Assembly: GCA_963797675.1 (NCBI GenBank)
Contig: CAWCQQ010000003.1
Coordinates: 1 to 64,000, forward strand
Origin: DASQPR01 sp963797675
GTDB taxonomy: Bacteria > Actinomycetota > Actinomycetes > Mycobacteriales > Micromonosporaceae
Direction of reading: 5' to 3'
Length of the DNA: 64,000 bases
Below, one piece after another: positions 63,118 through 64,000 of the stretch. The translations under genes and the position numbers were made by a program. The number at the start of each line of letters is the position of its first letter. Position 1 is the stretch's first letter. A model generated the notes under the pieces. The model was not told the origin of the DNA. It was given only the letters and a program-made list of their open reading frames with translations, and did no database searches.

Positions 63118-64000
63118 ATGGACACCACGACCACTATCGACCGGGCAACCGCGACGCGAGCCCTGGTCACCGCCGCTACCGATGCGGCGTTTGCCCCATC
63201 GATCCACAACACGCAACCATGGCGCTGGCGGATCGACGGTGCTGTCGCCGACCTCTACGCCGACAGCCGCCGGCAGCTGCGGGAAGCCGACCCGGACCGT
63301 CGTCTGCTGGCACTCAGCTGCGGTGCGGCGCTCCACCAGGCATGCATCTCGCTCGCCGCAGCCGGCTTCGCGATCGATGTCGCCCGGTTGGCGAATCCGG
63401 ACGACGCGGACCACACCGTCGCAGCGCCAGCGGTCGGCCAGCATCCGGACTTCCTTGCCAGCATCACCGTCACGGGCCGCACCGCAGTCACCGACGAGGC
63501 GGTACGTCTACGCCACGCGGCCGAGACCCGGCACACCGACCGCCGGCCGCTTCTCGATCAGCAACTCTCGGACGCTGCGATCACTGCGCTCCGCGCGACC
63601 GCGTCCACGTTGGGCATCGGTCTGCACCAACTCACCGGCGACCAGAAAATCGCACTCGCATCGGCGATGTCGCGGGCGCAGGACGGCGAGATCGACGATG
63701 CGTTGGCGCACGCTGAACTCGACACCTGGACGGATCCTCGACGACCCGCCGGCGCCGGCGTACCCGACGCGAACATCCCCGACGAGACGGTGCCGACCAC
63801 GGTGCCGATGCGCGACTTCGGCCACGTCGGTACGCTCCCCGTCACCGAGGGGCACGACAACGCGGCGACGTACGTCATCCTGTACGGCCTCGCCGAACAA
63901 CCCCGCAGCTGGCTGCGTGCCGGCGAAGCGCTGTCGGCGATCTGGCTGACCGCGACCGAACTCGGGATCGCGCTACTGCCGATGTCCGCGGCCGTCGAGT
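63118..64000 (+). CDS. Acg-type nitroreductase, runs off the window
   Basis: 294 residues are visible without a stop. The N-terminal APSIHNTQPWRWRI and DRRLLALSCGAALHQACISL motifs belong to the Acg/Rv2032-Rv3131 FMN-binding nitroreductase family, which is DosR-controlled in mycobacteria and may sequester flavin. ATG 63118 follows the stress-protein stop by one base with AGGAGG upstream, so the two are coupled. The C-terminus lies beyond 64000. Confidence 0.88.
   Translation, partial: MDTTTTIDRATATRALVTAATDAAFAPSIHNTQPWRWRIDGAVADLYADSRRQLREADPDRRLLALSCGAALHQACISLAAAGFAIDVARLANPDDADHTVAAPAVGQHPDFLASITVTGRTAVTDEAVRLRHAAETRHTDRRPLLDQQLSDAAITALRATASTLGIGLHQLTGDQKIALASAMSRAQDGEIDDALAHAELDTWTDPRRPAGAGVPDANIPDETVPTTVPMRDFGHVGTLPVTEGHDNAATYVILYGLAEQPRSWLRAGEALSAIWLTATELGIALLPMSAAVE

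Overview
The window is a chromosomal stretch of a GC-rich actinobacterium (Actinomycetota). This rests on strong G/C preference at third codon positions, many GTG starts, tightly overlapped ATGA/GTGA gene junctions, several lipoproteins, universal-stress proteins, and a 6-phosphogluconate dehydrogenase and form I CO dehydrogenase of actinobacterial type. I cannot name the genus. I see no rRNA, tRNA, CRISPR array, insertion sequence or replication origin.

Layout. 0.1-6.7 kb: housekeeping and accessory enzymes (GNAT acetyltransferase, SDR, aldo/keto reductase, nucleotidyltransferase, S9 peptidase, ClC channel). 7-15 kb: a stress and envelope block (aquaporin, anti-sigma-like ATPase, small helical protein, universal-stress proteins, DUF2252, an FGly-type sulfatase, a lipoprotein serpin). 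15-21.6 kb: a large LuxR regulator, DUF4242 protein, two tandem paralogous lipoproteins and a large lipoprotein. 21.7-25.2 kb: ABC transporter plus two-component system in one operon. 25.5-29.3 kb: 6-phosphogluconate dehydrogenase and a GAF-GGDEF-EAL protein. 29.7-33.7 kb: Mop/TOBE regulator, TetR, truncated haemoglobin, lipoprotein, MoaA and a MobA/MocA-type nucleotidyltransferase.

33.8-57.6 kb is the main interest: a molybdenum-hydroxylase island. It carries a form II CO-dehydrogenase-like set (MoxR, VWA, XdhC, CoxS, CoxL with AYRGAGR, CoxM), a PaoABC-like aldehyde oxidoreductase set whose genes are heavily frameshifted, then MoaD-like, BNR-repeat, NUDIX and MoaE proteins, and on the minus strand a complete form I aerobic CO dehydrogenase operon (coxM-coxS-coxL-xdhC/YHS-coxD-coxE-coxG) that runs through a methyltransferase into moaE. 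A divergent LysR-type gene probably controls it. The organism therefore probably oxidises CO aerobically. Cofactor synthesis (moaA, moaE, MoaD-like, cytidylyltransferase-like) and two separate maturation sets (coxD/coxE/xdhC) lie beside the enzymes.

58.7-64 kb: DUF5134 membrane protein, methyltransferase, and a two-GAF histidine kinase keeping the haem-ligand histidine context of mycobacterial DosS/DosT, followed by a double universal-stress protein and an Acg-type nitroreductase. This resembles a DosR-type hypoxia/CO/NO dormancy module.

A recurring oddity is single-base indels, often in short homopolymers, that break the ClC start, sulfatase, serpin, paoA, paoB, paoC, the membrane gene after paoC, form I coxL and the LysR gene. 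Correcting them restores full-length conserved proteins with in-frame totals, so base-calling errors are at least as likely as real pseudogenes.
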